The notes below the pieces were generated by a model, which made no database searches, was not told the origin of the DNA, and was given only the letters and a program-made list of their open reading frames with translations. A program made the translations under genes and the position numbers. Of a DNA stretch of 64,000 nt, positions 28,499 through 37,275 are shown one piece after another (positions within the stretch are counted from its first letter, which is position 1; each line of letters begins with the position of its first letter). This DNA is from Bosea sp. RAC05 (GTDB lineage: Bacteria > Pseudomonadota > Alphaproteobacteria > Rhizobiales > Beijerinckiaceae), in contig NZ_CP016464.1 in the NCBI RefSeq assembly GCF_001713455.1, positions 495,501 through 559,500 of the forward strand. Reading direction: 5' to 3'.

Positions 28499-28533
28499 GT
28501 TCGAATTTGAAAACGTTGTGCGATAAACGCACA
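28499..28533. promoter_or_regulatory. PcaR-like operator in the pcaR-pcaI gap
   Basis: GTGCGATAAACGCAC (28518-28532) is a dyad, TGTGCG-N5-CGCACA when extended one base each side. As I recall it, the Pseudomonas putida PcaR site is GTTCGATAATCGCAC, which would be 13 of 15 identical. A further half-site GTTCGA lies at 28499-28504. The site ends 19 bases before the pcaI GTG. Confidence 0.65.
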
Positions 28534-28551
28534 TTATGAGGAGATGTCAAG

Positions 28552-29409
28552 GTGGCGGAATTCGTCTCCCTCTCGCAGGGAATCGAGGCGGTCCTGAGCG
28601 ATGGCTGTTCCGTCGCGATGGAAGGCTTCACCCATCTGATCCCCCATGCGGCGGGGCATGAGACGATCCGTCAGGGCAAGCGCCGCCTGACGCTGATCCG
28701 GATGACGCCGGACCTGATCTACGACCAGCTGATCGGCACCGGCTGCGCCGAAAAGCTGATCTTCTCCTGGGGCGGCAATCCCGGCGTCGGCTCGCTGCAT
28801 CGCTTCCGCGACGCGGTCGAGAACGGCTGGCCGCACCGGCTCGAGATCGAGGAGCACAGCCACGCCGCCATGGCCAACGCCTATGAGGCGGGCGCGGCCA
28901 ACCTGCCCTTCGCCGTCTTCCGCGGATACAAGGGCGTCGATCTGCCGAGCGTCAATCCGCAGATCCGCTCGGTCACCTGCCCCTATACCGGCGAGGTGCT
29001 GGCGACGGTGCCGGCGATCCGCCCCGATGCGGCGATCATTCATGCGCTGAAGGCCGATCGCGAGGGCAATGTCCTGCTCGAGGGCATCGTCGGCGTGCAG
29101 AAGGAGGCGGTCCTGGCGGCGAAGCGCTCGCTCGTCACCGTCGAGGAGATCGTCGACGATTTCGGCCCGCGCAACGCCAACGCGGTGATCCTGCCCTCCT
29201 GGGCCGTCACGACAATCGCCCGTGTGCCGGGCGGCGCCTACCCGTCCTATGCCCATGGCTATTACAAGCGGGCCAACGATTTCTACATCGCCTGGGACAA
29301 GATCGCCCGCGAGCGCGAGACCTTCTTGGCCTGGATCAAGGAAAACGTGCTGGAAAAGGGGCCTGATGCCTTCGCCCGCCATGCGCAGCCGCAGAGGGAG
29401 GCAGCCTGA
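28552..29409 (+). CDS. pcaI: 3-oxoadipate CoA-transferase, alpha subunit
   Basis: With PcaJ it transfers CoA from succinyl-CoA to 3-oxoadipate, the penultimate step of the protocatechuate branch. The protein is a family I CoA-transferase of the CatI/glutaconate type, with GFTHLIPHAAGHE, FSWGGNPGVGSLHRFRDA and YEAGAANLPFAVFRGYKG. Length is 285 residues. It starts at GTG 28552 with GAGGAG eight bases upstream. The stop shares one base with the pcaJ ATG. Confidence 0.92.
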   Translation: MAEFVSLSQGIEAVLSDGCSVAMEGFTHLIPHAAGHETIRQGKRRLTLIRMTPDLIYDQLIGTGCAEKLIFSWGGNPGVGSLHRFRDAVENGWPHRLEIEEHSHAAMANAYEAGAANLPFAVFRGYKGVDLPSVNPQIRSVTCPYTGEVLATVPAIRPDAAIIHALKADREGNVLLEGIVGVQKEAVLAAKRSLVTVEEIVDDFGPRNANAVILPSWAVTTIARVPGGAYPSYAHGYYKRANDFYIAWDKIARERETFLAWIKENVLEKGPDAFARHAQPQREAA

Positions 29410-30179
29410 TGACCGCGACCCCGACCGAAATGATGACCATCGCGGCGGCGCGCCTGCTGACGAACCAGGACGTCTGCTTCGTCGGCATCGGCGCGCCCTC
29501 GGCCGCCTGCAACCTCGCCCGCCTCACCCATGCGCCGAAGATCACGCTGATCTACGAATCCGGCACGCTCTCGACGCGGCCCAGCGTGCTGCCGCTCTCG
29601 ATCGGCGACGGCGAGCTCTGCGACACCGCGCTGACCACCGTCGCGGTGCCCGAGATGTTCCGCTACTGGCTCCAGGGCGGGCGCATCACCATCGGCTTCC
29701 TCGGCGGCGCGCAGATCGACCGCTTCGCCAATCTCAACACCACGGTCGTCGGCCCCTACGACGCTCCGAAAGTGAGGCTGCCCGGCGGCGGCGGCGCGCC
29801 CGAGATCGCCAGCAATTGCGGCCAGATCTTCATCACCATGGCGATGGGCACCCGCGCCTTCGTCGACAGGCTGCCCTTCATCACCTCCTTCGGCCACGGC
29901 AAGGGCAAGGGTGACCGCGCCGCGCTCGGCCTGAAGACGAAGGGTCCGACCAAGGTGATGACTGATCTCTGCGTGCTGGAGCCGGATCCGCAAACCGCGG
30001 AACTCACCGTCGTCTCGCTGCATCCGGGCGTGACGCGCGAGCAGGTCCAGGCCGGTTGCGGCTGGCCGCTGCGCTTCGCGCCCGACGTCGCGGAAACGCC
30101 GGCTGCGACCGAACAGGAATTGTCGGTGCTGCGCGATCTCCACATCCGCACCAAGCAAGCCCATGGAGTGGCGGCATGA
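29409..30179 (+). CDS. pcaJ: 3-oxoadipate CoA-transferase, beta subunit
   Basis: Partner of PcaI. The catalytic glutamate that forms the CoA thioester is Glu50 in LIYESGTL. Other family segments are CFVGIGAPSAACNLAR, GGAQIDRFANLNTT and RLPGGGGAPEIAS. Length is 256 residues. Its stop overlaps the pcaH ATG by four bases (ATGA), so pcaI, pcaJ, pcaH and pcaG form one tightly coupled operon. Confidence 0.92.
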   Translation: MTATPTEMMTIAAARLLTNQDVCFVGIGAPSAACNLARLTHAPKITLIYESGTLSTRPSVLPLSIGDGELCDTALTTVAVPEMFRYWLQGGRITIGFLGGAQIDRFANLNTTVVGPYDAPKVRLPGGGGAPEIASNCGQIFITMAMGTRAFVDRLPFITSFGHGKGKGDRAALGLKTKGPTKVMTDLCVLEPDPQTAELTVVSLHPGVTREQVQAGCGWPLRFAPDVAETPAATEQELSVLRDLHIRTKQAHGVAA

Positions 30180-30886
30180 GCCTGATCTATCCCCGCGAGA
30201 GCCTGGCTGCGCATCCGGCGAACGCCTCGCCGGCCTATGGCTCGACGGTGAAGCGCGCGCCGTCGCAGCCACTGATCCTGCTGCCCCACACCCTCTCGGA
30301 GACGACCGGCCCGGTCTTCGGCCATTCGGCGGTCGCTGCGGGGGATTCCGACCTGACCCGCCAGCATGTCGGCGAACCGCTGGGCGAACGCATCATCGTC
30401 TCGGGCCGCGTGCTCGACGAGGACGGCCGGCCGGTGCCGCATACGCTGATCGAGATCTGGCAGGCCAATGCGGCCGGGCGCTATGTCCATGTCCGCGACC
30501 AGCATCCGGCGCCGCTCGATCCCAACTTCACCGGGGCCGGCCGGGCCCTGACGGATGCCGAAGGGCGCTACCGCTTCGTCACGGTCAAGCCCGGCGCCTA
30601 TCCCTGGCGCAACCATCACAATGCCTGGCGCCCGGCCCATATCCATTTCTCGCTCTTCGGGCCGAGCTTCCTGTCGCGGGTGATCACCCAGATGTATTTC
30701 CCGGGCGATCCGCTGTTCCAATACGATCCGATCTTCCAGTCGATCACCGACGCTCAGGTGCGCGATCGGCTCGTCTCGCGCTTCGACCTCGCCACGACCG
30801 AGCCGGAATGGGCGCTCGGCTACCAGTTCGACATCGTCCTGCGCGGCCGCAACGCGACGCCGGTGGAGGAACCGCATGAGCATTGA
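30176..30886 (+). CDS. pcaH: Protocatechuate 3,4-dioxygenase, beta subunit
   Basis: An intradiol ring-cleaving dioxygenase that opens protocatechuate to 3-carboxy-cis,cis-muconate using Fe(III). All four iron ligands are visible by alignment to the family: Tyr103 (AAGRYVH), Tyr142 (GAYPWRN), His155 and His157 (RPAHIHFSLFG). The start is ATG 30176 with GGAG seven bases upstream, giving 236 residues. It overlaps pcaG by 11 bases. Confidence 0.95.
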   Translation: MSLIYPRESLAAHPANASPAYGSTVKRAPSQPLILLPHTLSETTGPVFGHSAVAAGDSDLTRQHVGEPLGERIIVSGRVLDEDGRPVPHTLIEIWQANAAGRYVHVRDQHPAPLDPNFTGAGRALTDAEGRYRFVTVKPGAYPWRNHHNAWRPAHIHFSLFGPSFLSRVITQMYFPGDPLFQYDPIFQSITDAQVRDRLVSRFDLATTEPEWALGYQFDIVLRGRNATPVEEPHEH

Positions 30887-31466
30887 TCCGCAAACGGCCC
30901 AGGCCCCCCTCGGCATCACGCCGTCGCAGACCATCGGCCCCTTCTTCGCCTATGCGCTGACACCGCGCGCCTATGGCGGCAGCGAGCTCGCCACCGGGAC
31001 CGTCGCGGCCGAGGGTGTCGCCGGCGAGCGCATCCGCATTGTCGGCACGGTCTATGACGGCGACGGCGCCCCGGTGGGAGACGCCATGCTCGAAACCTGG
31101 CAGGCCGACGCGCAGGGCCGCTACAACGCCGCCGGCAATGCCGGATTCACCGGCTTCGGCCGCATCGAGGCGACCGCCGAGGGCACGTTCCAGATCGAGA
31201 CCATCCGCCCCGGCCCTGTCGCCGCACCGGACGGGACGATGCAGGCGCCGCATCTCTCGCTCTCCGTCTTCGCCCGCGGCCTCCTCACCCGGCTGACGAC
31301 GCGGATCTATTTCGAAGGCGAAGCGGCAAATGCCGCCGATCCGGTGCTGGCGCTGGTGCCGGCCGAGCGGCGCCACACACTGATCGCGACGAGCCAGCCT
31401 GACGGCAGCTTCCGCTTCGATGTCCATCTGCAGGGCGAGAACGAGACGGTCTTCTTCGCGTCGTGA
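30876..31466 (+). CDS. pcaG: Protocatechuate 3,4-dioxygenase, alpha subunit
   Basis: The non-metal-binding alpha subunit of the same enzyme, structurally similar to PcaH. Segments: TPSQTIGPFFAYAL, VGDAMLETWQADAQGRYN, GFGRIEATAEGTFQIETI and PHLSLSVFARGLLTRLTTRIYF. The iron-ligand His pair of PcaH is replaced by PHLSLS, as expected for alpha subunits. Length is 196 residues. It is the last gene of the pca operon; a palindromic element follows after 7 bases. Confidence 0.95.
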   Translation: MSIDPQTAQAPLGITPSQTIGPFFAYALTPRAYGGSELATGTVAAEGVAGERIRIVGTVYDGDGAPVGDAMLETWQADAQGRYNAAGNAGFTGFGRIEATAEGTFQIETIRPGPVAAPDGTMQAPHLSLSVFARGLLTRLTTRIYFEGEAANAADPVLALVPAERRHTLIATSQPDGSFRFDVHLQGENETVFFAS

Positions 31467-31473
31467 GGCTATT

Positions 31474-31631
31474 CCCCTCACCCTTGTGGGGAGGGGTTAG
31501 GGGTGGGGGCGTAAAGGCGGAGCACCTCGCATGCATCGAGGCGTGAACGGTTGATCCAGCGCTTTTGGTGGTGCAACTGTCACCCGGTCGTTCGCCCCCC
31601 ACCCCTGCCCCTCCCCACGAGGGGGAGGGGG
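31474..31631. repeat. MITE-like element with 38-bp imperfect terminal inverted repeats
   Basis: A G/C-run element fills the gap between pcaG and dgoK. The left terminus (31474-31511) runs CCCCTCACCCTTGTGGGG then AGGGGTTAGGGGTGGGGG. The right terminus (31593-31631) is its complement with a handful of mismatches and a small length difference. The cleanest arms are 31486-31509 against 31596-31618. Each terminus can also form its own hairpin. The 80-odd internal bases hold no ORF. It looks like a dispersed non-autonomous repeat. Confidence 0.7.
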
Positions 31632-31647
31632 TCCCGGAGCCTTCCCC

Positions 31648-32544
31648 ATGCCCAGACCCCTGATCGCGCTCGACTGGGGCACGACCCGCGCCCGCGCTTT
31701 CCTCATCTCGGCAGCCGGCGAGGTTCTGGAGCGCCGCAGCGCCGACCAGGGCATCCAGTCGGTTCCCGCAGGCGGTTTCCCGGCCGCCTTCGAGGCCATC
31801 GCCGGCGACCTGCGCCGGATGGCGCCCGAGGCGCAGATCGTGCTGGCGGGCATGGTCGGCAGCCGCAATGGCTGGGTCGAGGCGGCTTATGTGCCATGCC
31901 CGGCCTCGCCGGATGCCATCGCCGCGGCCGGCCTGACGGTCGCGCTGGCCGACGGCACGCCTGCGCTGATCCTGCCCGGCCTCTCCTGCGACGAGGGCGC
32001 CTTCGACGTCATGCGCGGCGAGGAGACCCTGATCGTCGGGCTCGGGCTGGCGGACGGCATCGTCTGCCTGCCCGGCACGCATTCGAAATGGGCCCTCGTG
32101 GAGGGCGGACGGATCACCCGCTTCGCCAGCTTCATGACCGGCGAGATCTGGGGCCTGCTGCGGCAGAACTCGATCCTCTCCCGTCTCGCCGAGGAGCAAA
32201 GCGAGGAGGGCGCACGGCTCGGCCTGGCGGCGGGCTTTGCCGCCTCGCGGCGCCCCGGCGGCCTGCTCAACACCGCCTTCGCGGCCCGCTCTGAGGTCTT
32301 GGCCGGGCGGCTGCCGGGTTCGGCCGTCGGCCCCTATCTCTCGGCCCTGCTGGTCGGCCACGAGATCGCGGGCGCGCTGGCGTTGTTCGGGCGGCATGAC
32401 ACCGTCCATCTCGTCGCCGAGGGCGCCATGGCGGAGAGCTACGGCGCCGGGCTGGCCGCGGCGGGGCTGCAGGCCCTTGTGACGACGCCGGAAGCCGCCT
32501 TCGTCGCCGGCATCCGCCGTCTCGCCGGAGCCATCGCGGCATGA
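31648..32544 (+). CDS. dgoK: 2-dehydro-3-deoxygalactonokinase
   Basis: DgoK phosphorylates 2-keto-3-deoxygalactonate in the De Ley-Doudoroff galactose pathway. It is an ASKHA-fold kinase: phosphate-1 motif ALDWGTTRARAFL at the N-terminus, LAGMVGSRNGWVEA, CLPGTHSKWALVEGG and SFMTGEIWGLL, all typical of the family. Length is 298 residues. GGAG lies eight bases before the ATG. The stop overlaps the start of the ribokinase-like gene (ATGA). The aldolase dgoA and dehydrogenases are not in the window. Confidence 0.92.
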   Translation: MPRPLIALDWGTTRARAFLISAAGEVLERRSADQGIQSVPAGGFPAAFEAIAGDLRRMAPEAQIVLAGMVGSRNGWVEAAYVPCPASPDAIAAAGLTVALADGTPALILPGLSCDEGAFDVMRGEETLIVGLGLADGIVCLPGTHSKWALVEGGRITRFASFMTGEIWGLLRQNSILSRLAEEQSEEGARLGLAAGFAASRRPGGLLNTAFAARSEVLAGRLPGSAVGPYLSALLVGHEIAGALALFGRHDTVHLVAEGAMAESYGAGLAAAGLQALVTTPEAAFVAGIRRLAGAIAA

Positions 32545-33449
32545 TCGTCGTCTTCGGTTCGCTCAACGTCGATCTGGTCACCCCGGTCGAGCGTCTGCCC
32601 GGCGCCGGCGAGACCGTGATGGGTCCGTCCTACGCTCTCCATCCCGGCGGCAAGGGCGCCAACCAGGCGCTCGCGGCCCGCCGCGCCGGGGCGCAGGTGC
32701 GCCTCGTCGGCGCGGTCGGGACCGATGCCTTCGCCGACATCGCGCTCTCGCTGCTGGCGCAGGACGGGGTCGACCTCGCCGATGTCGCGCGCGTCGCGGC
32801 GCCGACCGGCGCCGCCTTCATCGCCGTCGATGCCGACGGCGCCAACCAGATCGTCGTCGCCGCCGGCGCCAATGCCCAGGCGAGCGCGACGCCCCTGGCG
32901 TCGCTGCCGCTCGGCGAGGGCGACATCCTGCTGCTCCAGCGCGAGGTGCCGGAAACGGAATGCCTCATGGCGGCACGGCGCATGAAGCAGGCCGGCGGCC
33001 GCGTCATCCTCAACCTCGCGCCCGCCGGGCCGCCCGATCCCGCGCTGCTCGCGGGCCTCGACATGCTCGTCGCCAACGAGCACGAGGCGCTGGTGCTGGC
33101 GCAGTCGCTGGGCTGGGCCGAGCGGGAGCCCGACGATATCGCCCGCCGCTGCGACGGCGAACTCGGCATCGCCTGCATCGTCACGCTCGGCGCCGAGGGT
33201 GTCGTCGGCTGGCATGGCGGCGTCCGCCGCCGGCTCGCGGCCCCCGTCGTCAGTGTGGTCGATACGGTGGCGGCGGGAGACAGCTTCACCGGCGCCTTCG
33301 CGGCGGCGCTGTCCGCCGGCTACGGCTTCTCGGGCGCCCTGCAGCGCGGCCTCGCCGCCGGCTCTCTCGCCTGTACGGCGGCCGGCGCCCAGCCGAGCAT
33401 TCCGCGCCGGGACGCCATCGAGGCCCTGGTCGGGCAGTCCTTCCTCTAG
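32541..33449 (+). CDS. rbsK: Ribokinase-like PfkB family sugar kinase
   Basis: The PfkB fold is clear: FGSLNVDLVTPVERLPGAGET, the GGKGANQALAARRAGA sugar-binding signature of ribokinase, VANEHEA, and the catalytic motif DTVAAGDSFTGAFAAAL with base Asp247. Length is 302 residues. Overlap with dgoK implies a sugar or sugar-acid catabolic operon. Ribose is the default substrate for this sequence type, but the context leaves open a 2-keto-3-deoxy sugar acid or another pentose. Confidence 0.87.
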   Translation: MIVVFGSLNVDLVTPVERLPGAGETVMGPSYALHPGGKGANQALAARRAGAQVRLVGAVGTDAFADIALSLLAQDGVDLADVARVAAPTGAAFIAVDADGANQIVVAAGANAQASATPLASLPLGEGDILLLQREVPETECLMAARRMKQAGGRVILNLAPAGPPDPALLAGLDMLVANEHEALVLAQSLGWAEREPDDIARRCDGELGIACIVTLGAEGVVGWHGGVRRRLAAPVVSVVDTVAAGDSFTGAFAAALSAGYGFSGALQRGLAAGSLACTAAGAQPSIPRRDAIEALVGQSFL

Positions 33450-33622
33450 CCCGCCTCTAGCCCGTTCGAGGCCAATTCACGCGGTCCTGGCAAAGCGCGG
33501 TTAAGCCTGTCGCGCATTGGTCGATCCACAACCCCGGATCGCGCCTCATCCTGCAGCCCGTCTTCACCCTTCCGCAGGAACTGCGCCGCATCGTCGCCGG
33601 AACGCAGGGGAAAGGCAGGCCG

Positions 33623-34183
33623 ATGGCACAAAATCCGGTCGTCTGGGCGCTCGGGATCGCGGCGATCGCGTCACTGAGCGCGGTGGGATATGGCGGAAGG
33701 CTGGCCGACTGGGTCGGCATGGGCGAAGCGCCGAGTGCCGCGAGCATGACCGCAAGCCCGGCCACGGCGCGGGCGAACGAGCCGCCGGCCGCGCCGTTCC
33801 GTCCCGCCGAACCGCCGACCCTGACGGTGGCGGCCGATTATCGCGGCCACTATGTCGTGCATCCCTCGATCGACAATTTCCGCGTGCAGATGCTCGTCGA
33901 TACCGGCGCCAGCCTCGTCGCGCTGACGGCGAAGGATGCGATCGCGCTGGGCATCCGCCCCTCCCCGGGGGATTACAAGATGACGCTGAGCACCGCCAAC
34001 GGGACGGTGAAGGGGGCCCGCGTCACCCTGCGCGAGATCCGCCTCGGCTCCATCCTCGTCCGCAATGTCGAGGCGGTCGTCCTGCCCGAAGGCGCGCTTT
34101 CGATGAGCCTGCTCGGCACCTCCTTCCTTGCCAAGCTGCGCGGCTACGAGGTCCAGACCGGCCGCATGATCCTGCGCGGCTGA
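33623..34183 (+). CDS. TIGR02281 family clan AA aspartic protease (retropepsin-like)
   Basis: A 186-residue single-domain aspartic protease anchored by an N-terminal hydrophobic segment (VVWALGIAAIASLSAVGYGG). An Ala/Pro-rich periplasmic linker follows. The active-site motif is MLVDTGASLVALT with Asp93, and the late LLGTSFLAKL forms the hydrophobic-hydrophobic-Gly motif. Like retropepsins it must dimerise to be active. The family is common in alphaproteobacteria, with no well-established substrate. The gap 33450-33622 before it holds nothing I recognise. Confidence 0.88.
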   Translation: MAQNPVVWALGIAAIASLSAVGYGGRLADWVGMGEAPSAASMTASPATARANEPPAAPFRPAEPPTLTVAADYRGHYVVHPSIDNFRVQMLVDTGASLVALTAKDAIALGIRPSPGDYKMTLSTANGTVKGARVTLREIRLGSILVRNVEAVVLPEGALSMSLLGTSFLAKLRGYEVQTGRMILRG

Positions 34184-34322
34184 CCGCGCCCTCGGTGCCC
34201 AACGCCTGGTTGGCGCGACGCCCCCTAGCGTTTCGCGCCCGATCCGCTATGGGCTGGCGTCGTTCTTGCGTCACATGGTCCGTCCCATGCTGCGCTACCC
34301 GCACCCCGAGCCGTTCTTCGCG

Positions 34323-35834
34323 ATGGATGCCCCGATGTTCCCCAAGCCGCTCCCGGAACTGACACCCAACACCTTCGCCTACGAATCCCTGCCGATGGTC
34401 AAGCCGACCGGCTTTCGCGAATACGATGCGCGCTGGTTCTTCGGCGAGGAACTCAATCTGATGGGCGTCCAGGCCGTCGGCATGGGGCTTGGCACGCTGA
34501 TCCGGCGCATGGGCATCGCGCCCGAGATCGTCACGGGGCATGATTTCCGGGGCTATTCCTCCTCGATCAAGATGGCGCTGGTCACCGGCCTGATGGCGGC
34601 GGGCTGCAAGGTTCACGACATCGGGCTGGCCATGTCGCCCATGGCCTATTTCGCCCAGTTCGCGCTCGACGTGCCCTGCGTCGCGATGGTGACCGCCTCC
34701 CACAACGACAATGGCTGGACGGGCATCAAGATGGGCGCCCAGCGGCCCGTCACCTTCGGCCCGGAGGAGATGGGCGCGCTCAAGGAGATCGTCCTCTCGG
34801 GGGACTTCGATCTCGTCGGCGGCGGCTCCTATGTCTTCGTGCCGGACTTCCCGGCGGTCTACTTCAAGGACCTCACCTCCCGGCCGAAGATCACCCGCAA
34901 GCTCAAGGTGATCGCGGCCTGCGGCAACGGCACGGCCGGCGCCTTCGCCCCGCAGATCCTCGAGGCGCTGGGCTGCGAGGTGATCCCGATGGATGCCGAG
35001 CTCGACCACACCTTCCCGCGCTACAATCCCAACCCCGAAGACATGAAGATGCTCCACGCCATGGCCGACGCGGTGAAGGCGCATGGCGCCGACGTCGCGC
35101 TCGGATTCGACGGGGACGGGGACCGCTGCGGCGTCGTCGACAACCATGGCGAGGAGATCTTCGCCGACAAGATCGGCGTCATGCTGGCCCGCGATCTCGG
35201 CCGGCTGCATCCCGGCGCGCAGTTCGTGGTCGACGTGAAGTCGACGGGCCTGTTCCACACCGATCCCGAACTGCAGGCGCTCGGCGTCAGGACGGACTAC
35301 TGGAAGACCGGCCATTCCTACATCAAGCGCCGTGTGCGCGATCTGAACGCGCTCGCGGGCTTCGAGAAGTCCGGCCATTTCTTCTTCAACGCCCCGGTCG
35401 GCCGCGGCTATGACGACGGGCTCGTCACGGCGATCGCGGTGATCGACATGCTCGACCGCAACCCCGGAAAATCGATGGCGGAGCTCTACGCCGCCGTGCC
35501 CAAGACCTGGGGTACGCCGACCATGGCCGCCAAATGCGCCGACGAGATCAAGTACCAGGTCAGCGAGCGCGTGACCGCGGCGATCCAGGCGCTGCAGACG
35601 CAAGGGGCGGACTTCGCCGGCCAGCCGATCCGCGACGTCGTCACCGTCAATGGCGTACGCGTCACCACGCGGGACGGCAGCTGGGCCCTCGTGCGGGCCT
35701 CGTCGAACAAGCCGGAGCTCGTCGTGGTCTGCGAGAGCCCGGTGTCGGATGCGCGGATGCGCGAGGTCTTCGCCGCGATCGATGCGGTGCTGCGGCTCAA
35801 CCCGGAAGTCGGCGCCTACAACCAGACGATCTGA
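34323..35834 (+). CDS. Phosphomannomutase/phosphoglucomutase
   Basis: An alpha-D-phosphohexomutase making mannose-1-phosphate or glucose-1-phosphate for surface polysaccharides. All four active-site segments are seen: phosphoserine loop TASHNDNG (Ser126), metal loop DGDGDR (Asp263-Arg268), sugar loop GFEKSGHFFF, and phosphate-binding RASSNKPEL. The frame is open from TTG 34266, with in-frame ATGs at 34275, 34287 and 34323. None has a strong ribosome site; I use 34323 (MDAPMFPKPLPELTP), where family similarity begins, giving 503 residues. It could supply precursors to the glycan genes at 12.8-16.7 kb. Confidence 0.92.
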   Translation: MDAPMFPKPLPELTPNTFAYESLPMVKPTGFREYDARWFFGEELNLMGVQAVGMGLGTLIRRMGIAPEIVTGHDFRGYSSSIKMALVTGLMAAGCKVHDIGLAMSPMAYFAQFALDVPCVAMVTASHNDNGWTGIKMGAQRPVTFGPEEMGALKEIVLSGDFDLVGGGSYVFVPDFPAVYFKDLTSRPKITRKLKVIAACGNGTAGAFAPQILEALGCEVIPMDAELDHTFPRYNPNPEDMKMLHAMADAVKAHGADVALGFDGDGDRCGVVDNHGEEIFADKIGVMLARDLGRLHPGAQFVVDVKSTGLFHTDPELQALGVRTDYWKTGHSYIKRRVRDLNALAGFEKSGHFFFNAPVGRGYDDGLVTAIAVIDMLDRNPGKSMAELYAAVPKTWGTPTMAAKCADEIKYQVSERVTAAIQALQTQGADFAGQPIRDVVTVNGVRVTTRDGSWALVRASSNKPELVVVCESPVSDARMREVFAAIDAVLRLNPEVGAYNQTI

Positions 35835-35861
35835 GGCGGTCGGGCGCGCGCGTCGTCCCGG

Positions 35862-36485
35862 TCAGCTGAAGCCGGGGCACATCGACACGCCGGAGCGCTC
35901 GACCTGCTCGATGCTGGCGGTGCCGCCGGCCTTGCCGAGGCGCGGGCGCATATAGATCGGGTCACCGCCGATCGAGATCGCGCCGCCCTGGATGAGCCAG
36001 CCGACGACGGGCGTGAAGTCGTAGCTCGCCTGCGCCATGATGAGCGAGCTGTTGGGCAGGCGCAGATCGGCGGGGATCGTGACCGTGGTTCCCCGCGCGA
36101 ATTTGGTCGAGTTGCGCTGCTCGCTCCAGCACACCTTTGCCACGCCGGCGCTGTCGACGACGATGTGATGGACCGACATCTTCGGGCTGACGGTGGTGTA
36201 GGGCATCATCACCGTCTGCGCCGCATCGAAGATGTTGCTCATCTCGGTGTTGGAGATGGTGGTGGACTGCGCGGTCAGGTCGGCCAGCGAGCGCGTCAGC
36301 TGCGTGACCTTGCGGTCGATCATGACGCCCTGGCCGGTTTCGACGATCCCGAAATAGATCGCCAGCATCGCCGGCAGGATCATCGCGAATTCGACGGCGG
36401 CGACGCCGCGAGGATTGCCGCGGAAGCGTCGCGTCAGGCGCCGCAGGGCCGCCCGGTTGCGGCGCAGGGAAAAGACGCGCGTCAT
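35862..36485 (-). CDS. TadE/TadG-type minor pilin
   Basis: A short basic N-terminus leads into the TadE prepilin motif RGVAAVEFAMILPAMLAIYFGIVE, cleaved by the prepilin peptidase, with the invariant Glu. A periplasmic domain of about 150 residues with two Cys follows. ATG 36485 has GAGG six bases upstream; ATG 36497 overlaps the stop of the upstream pilin gene and is also possible. It is the second gene of the minus-strand arm of the tad locus. Such pseudopilins are needed for Flp pilus assembly. Confidence 0.85.
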   Translation of the reverse strand: MTRVFSLRRNRAALRRLTRRFRGNPRGVAAVEFAMILPAMLAIYFGIVETGQGVMIDRKVTQLTRSLADLTAQSTTISNTEMSNIFDAAQTVMMPYTTVSPKMSVHHIVVDSAGVAKVCWSEQRNSTKFARGTTVTIPADLRLPNSSLIMAQASYDFTPVVGWLIQGGAISIGGDPIYMRPRLGKAGGTASIEQVERSGVSMCPGFS

Positions 36486-36493
36486 TGGAAACC

Positions 36494-37111
36494 TCATGGC
36501 GCGGGCGCGTTGAAGGGCTCGGTCCGGAAGGTCGTCGAGGCGACGATGCCACGACGTCCGGAGCCGATATTGGCGAGGCTCGCGCTCCAGTAGGTGAAGT
36601 AGAGCGGGTATTCGAGCACGGCCCGAACCACGACGATCTGCTGCGGCTGGGGCGCATTGTAGCCAAAGCCGGTGGTGTTCAGCCCGCCGGCCGAGATCGG
36701 ATTGGTGCCGTCGGTGCCGTTCTTCGCATTGGCGAAGGAGGTGTAGGCGCGAACGTCGATGACCAGCTTCGAGCAGTCGACGAGGCCCGGGGCATTGGCG
36801 CAGACGTCATTCTTGAAGGCTTGCGTGTTGGTGGCCGCATTGCCGGTGTAGCGCGTCAGCGCCTCGCCGGTGAGCAGGCGCCGCGAGGTCTGGGAGACCG
36901 CCTCCTCGAGCACCTGGCTGGTCCAGAACAGCAGCGCCGTTTCCAGGATGGCGACGAGCAGCATCAGGAAGGGGATCGAGATGAAGGCGAACTCGACGGC
37001 GGTCGCACCCTCCTGCGACCGGCGGAAGCGGCCGAGCAGCCGGAACCGTGCACGGCGTGCCGCGACAGGCGCGGGGGCCGCCGGGGGATCGATGGTGGAG
37101 GGGTCGGTCAT
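36494..37111 (-). CDS. TadE/TadG-type minor pilin
   Basis: After a basic, Pro/Ala-rich N-terminus the prepilin segment EGATAVEFAFISIPFLMLLVAILE appears near residues 33-56, followed by a periplasmic domain with two Cys (VCANAPGLVDC) likely forming a disulfide. The start is ATG 37111 (MTDPSTIDPP), giving 205 residues. It is the first gene of the pair and overlaps the next by a few bases. A CtrA-like box lies at 37276-37290 upstream. Confidence 0.86.
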   Translation of the reverse strand: MTDPSTIDPPAAPAPVAARRARFRLLGRFRRSQEGATAVEFAFISIPFLMLLVAILETALLFWTSQVLEEAVSQTSRRLLTGEALTRYTGNAATNTQAFKNDVCANAPGLVDCSKLVIDVRAYTSFANAKNGTDGTNPISAGGLNTTGFGYNAPQPQQIVVVRAVLEYPLYFTYWSASLANIGSGRRGIVASTTFRTEPFNAPAP

Positions 37112-37275
37112 GCCGTCCGGGTCCCGTTGTCGCGTGCAGGTCGCTGCCGCGCAACCTCGGGCCGGCTTTCGCCTGTTGGCTCCTTGGAAGCGGCATCGGT
37201 CAGATGACGCTTCCACTCTTACGGGCAAAGAATTGCCGATCCGTTAGACCGGTCGCAGGTGCGGTCGAATCGCGG

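Noticed and set aside
33499..33513. GGTTAAGCCTGTCGC occurs here and again at 49657-49671
   Set aside because: One shared 15-mer in 64 kb is about what chance gives, and the second copy overlaps the end of a coding sequence.
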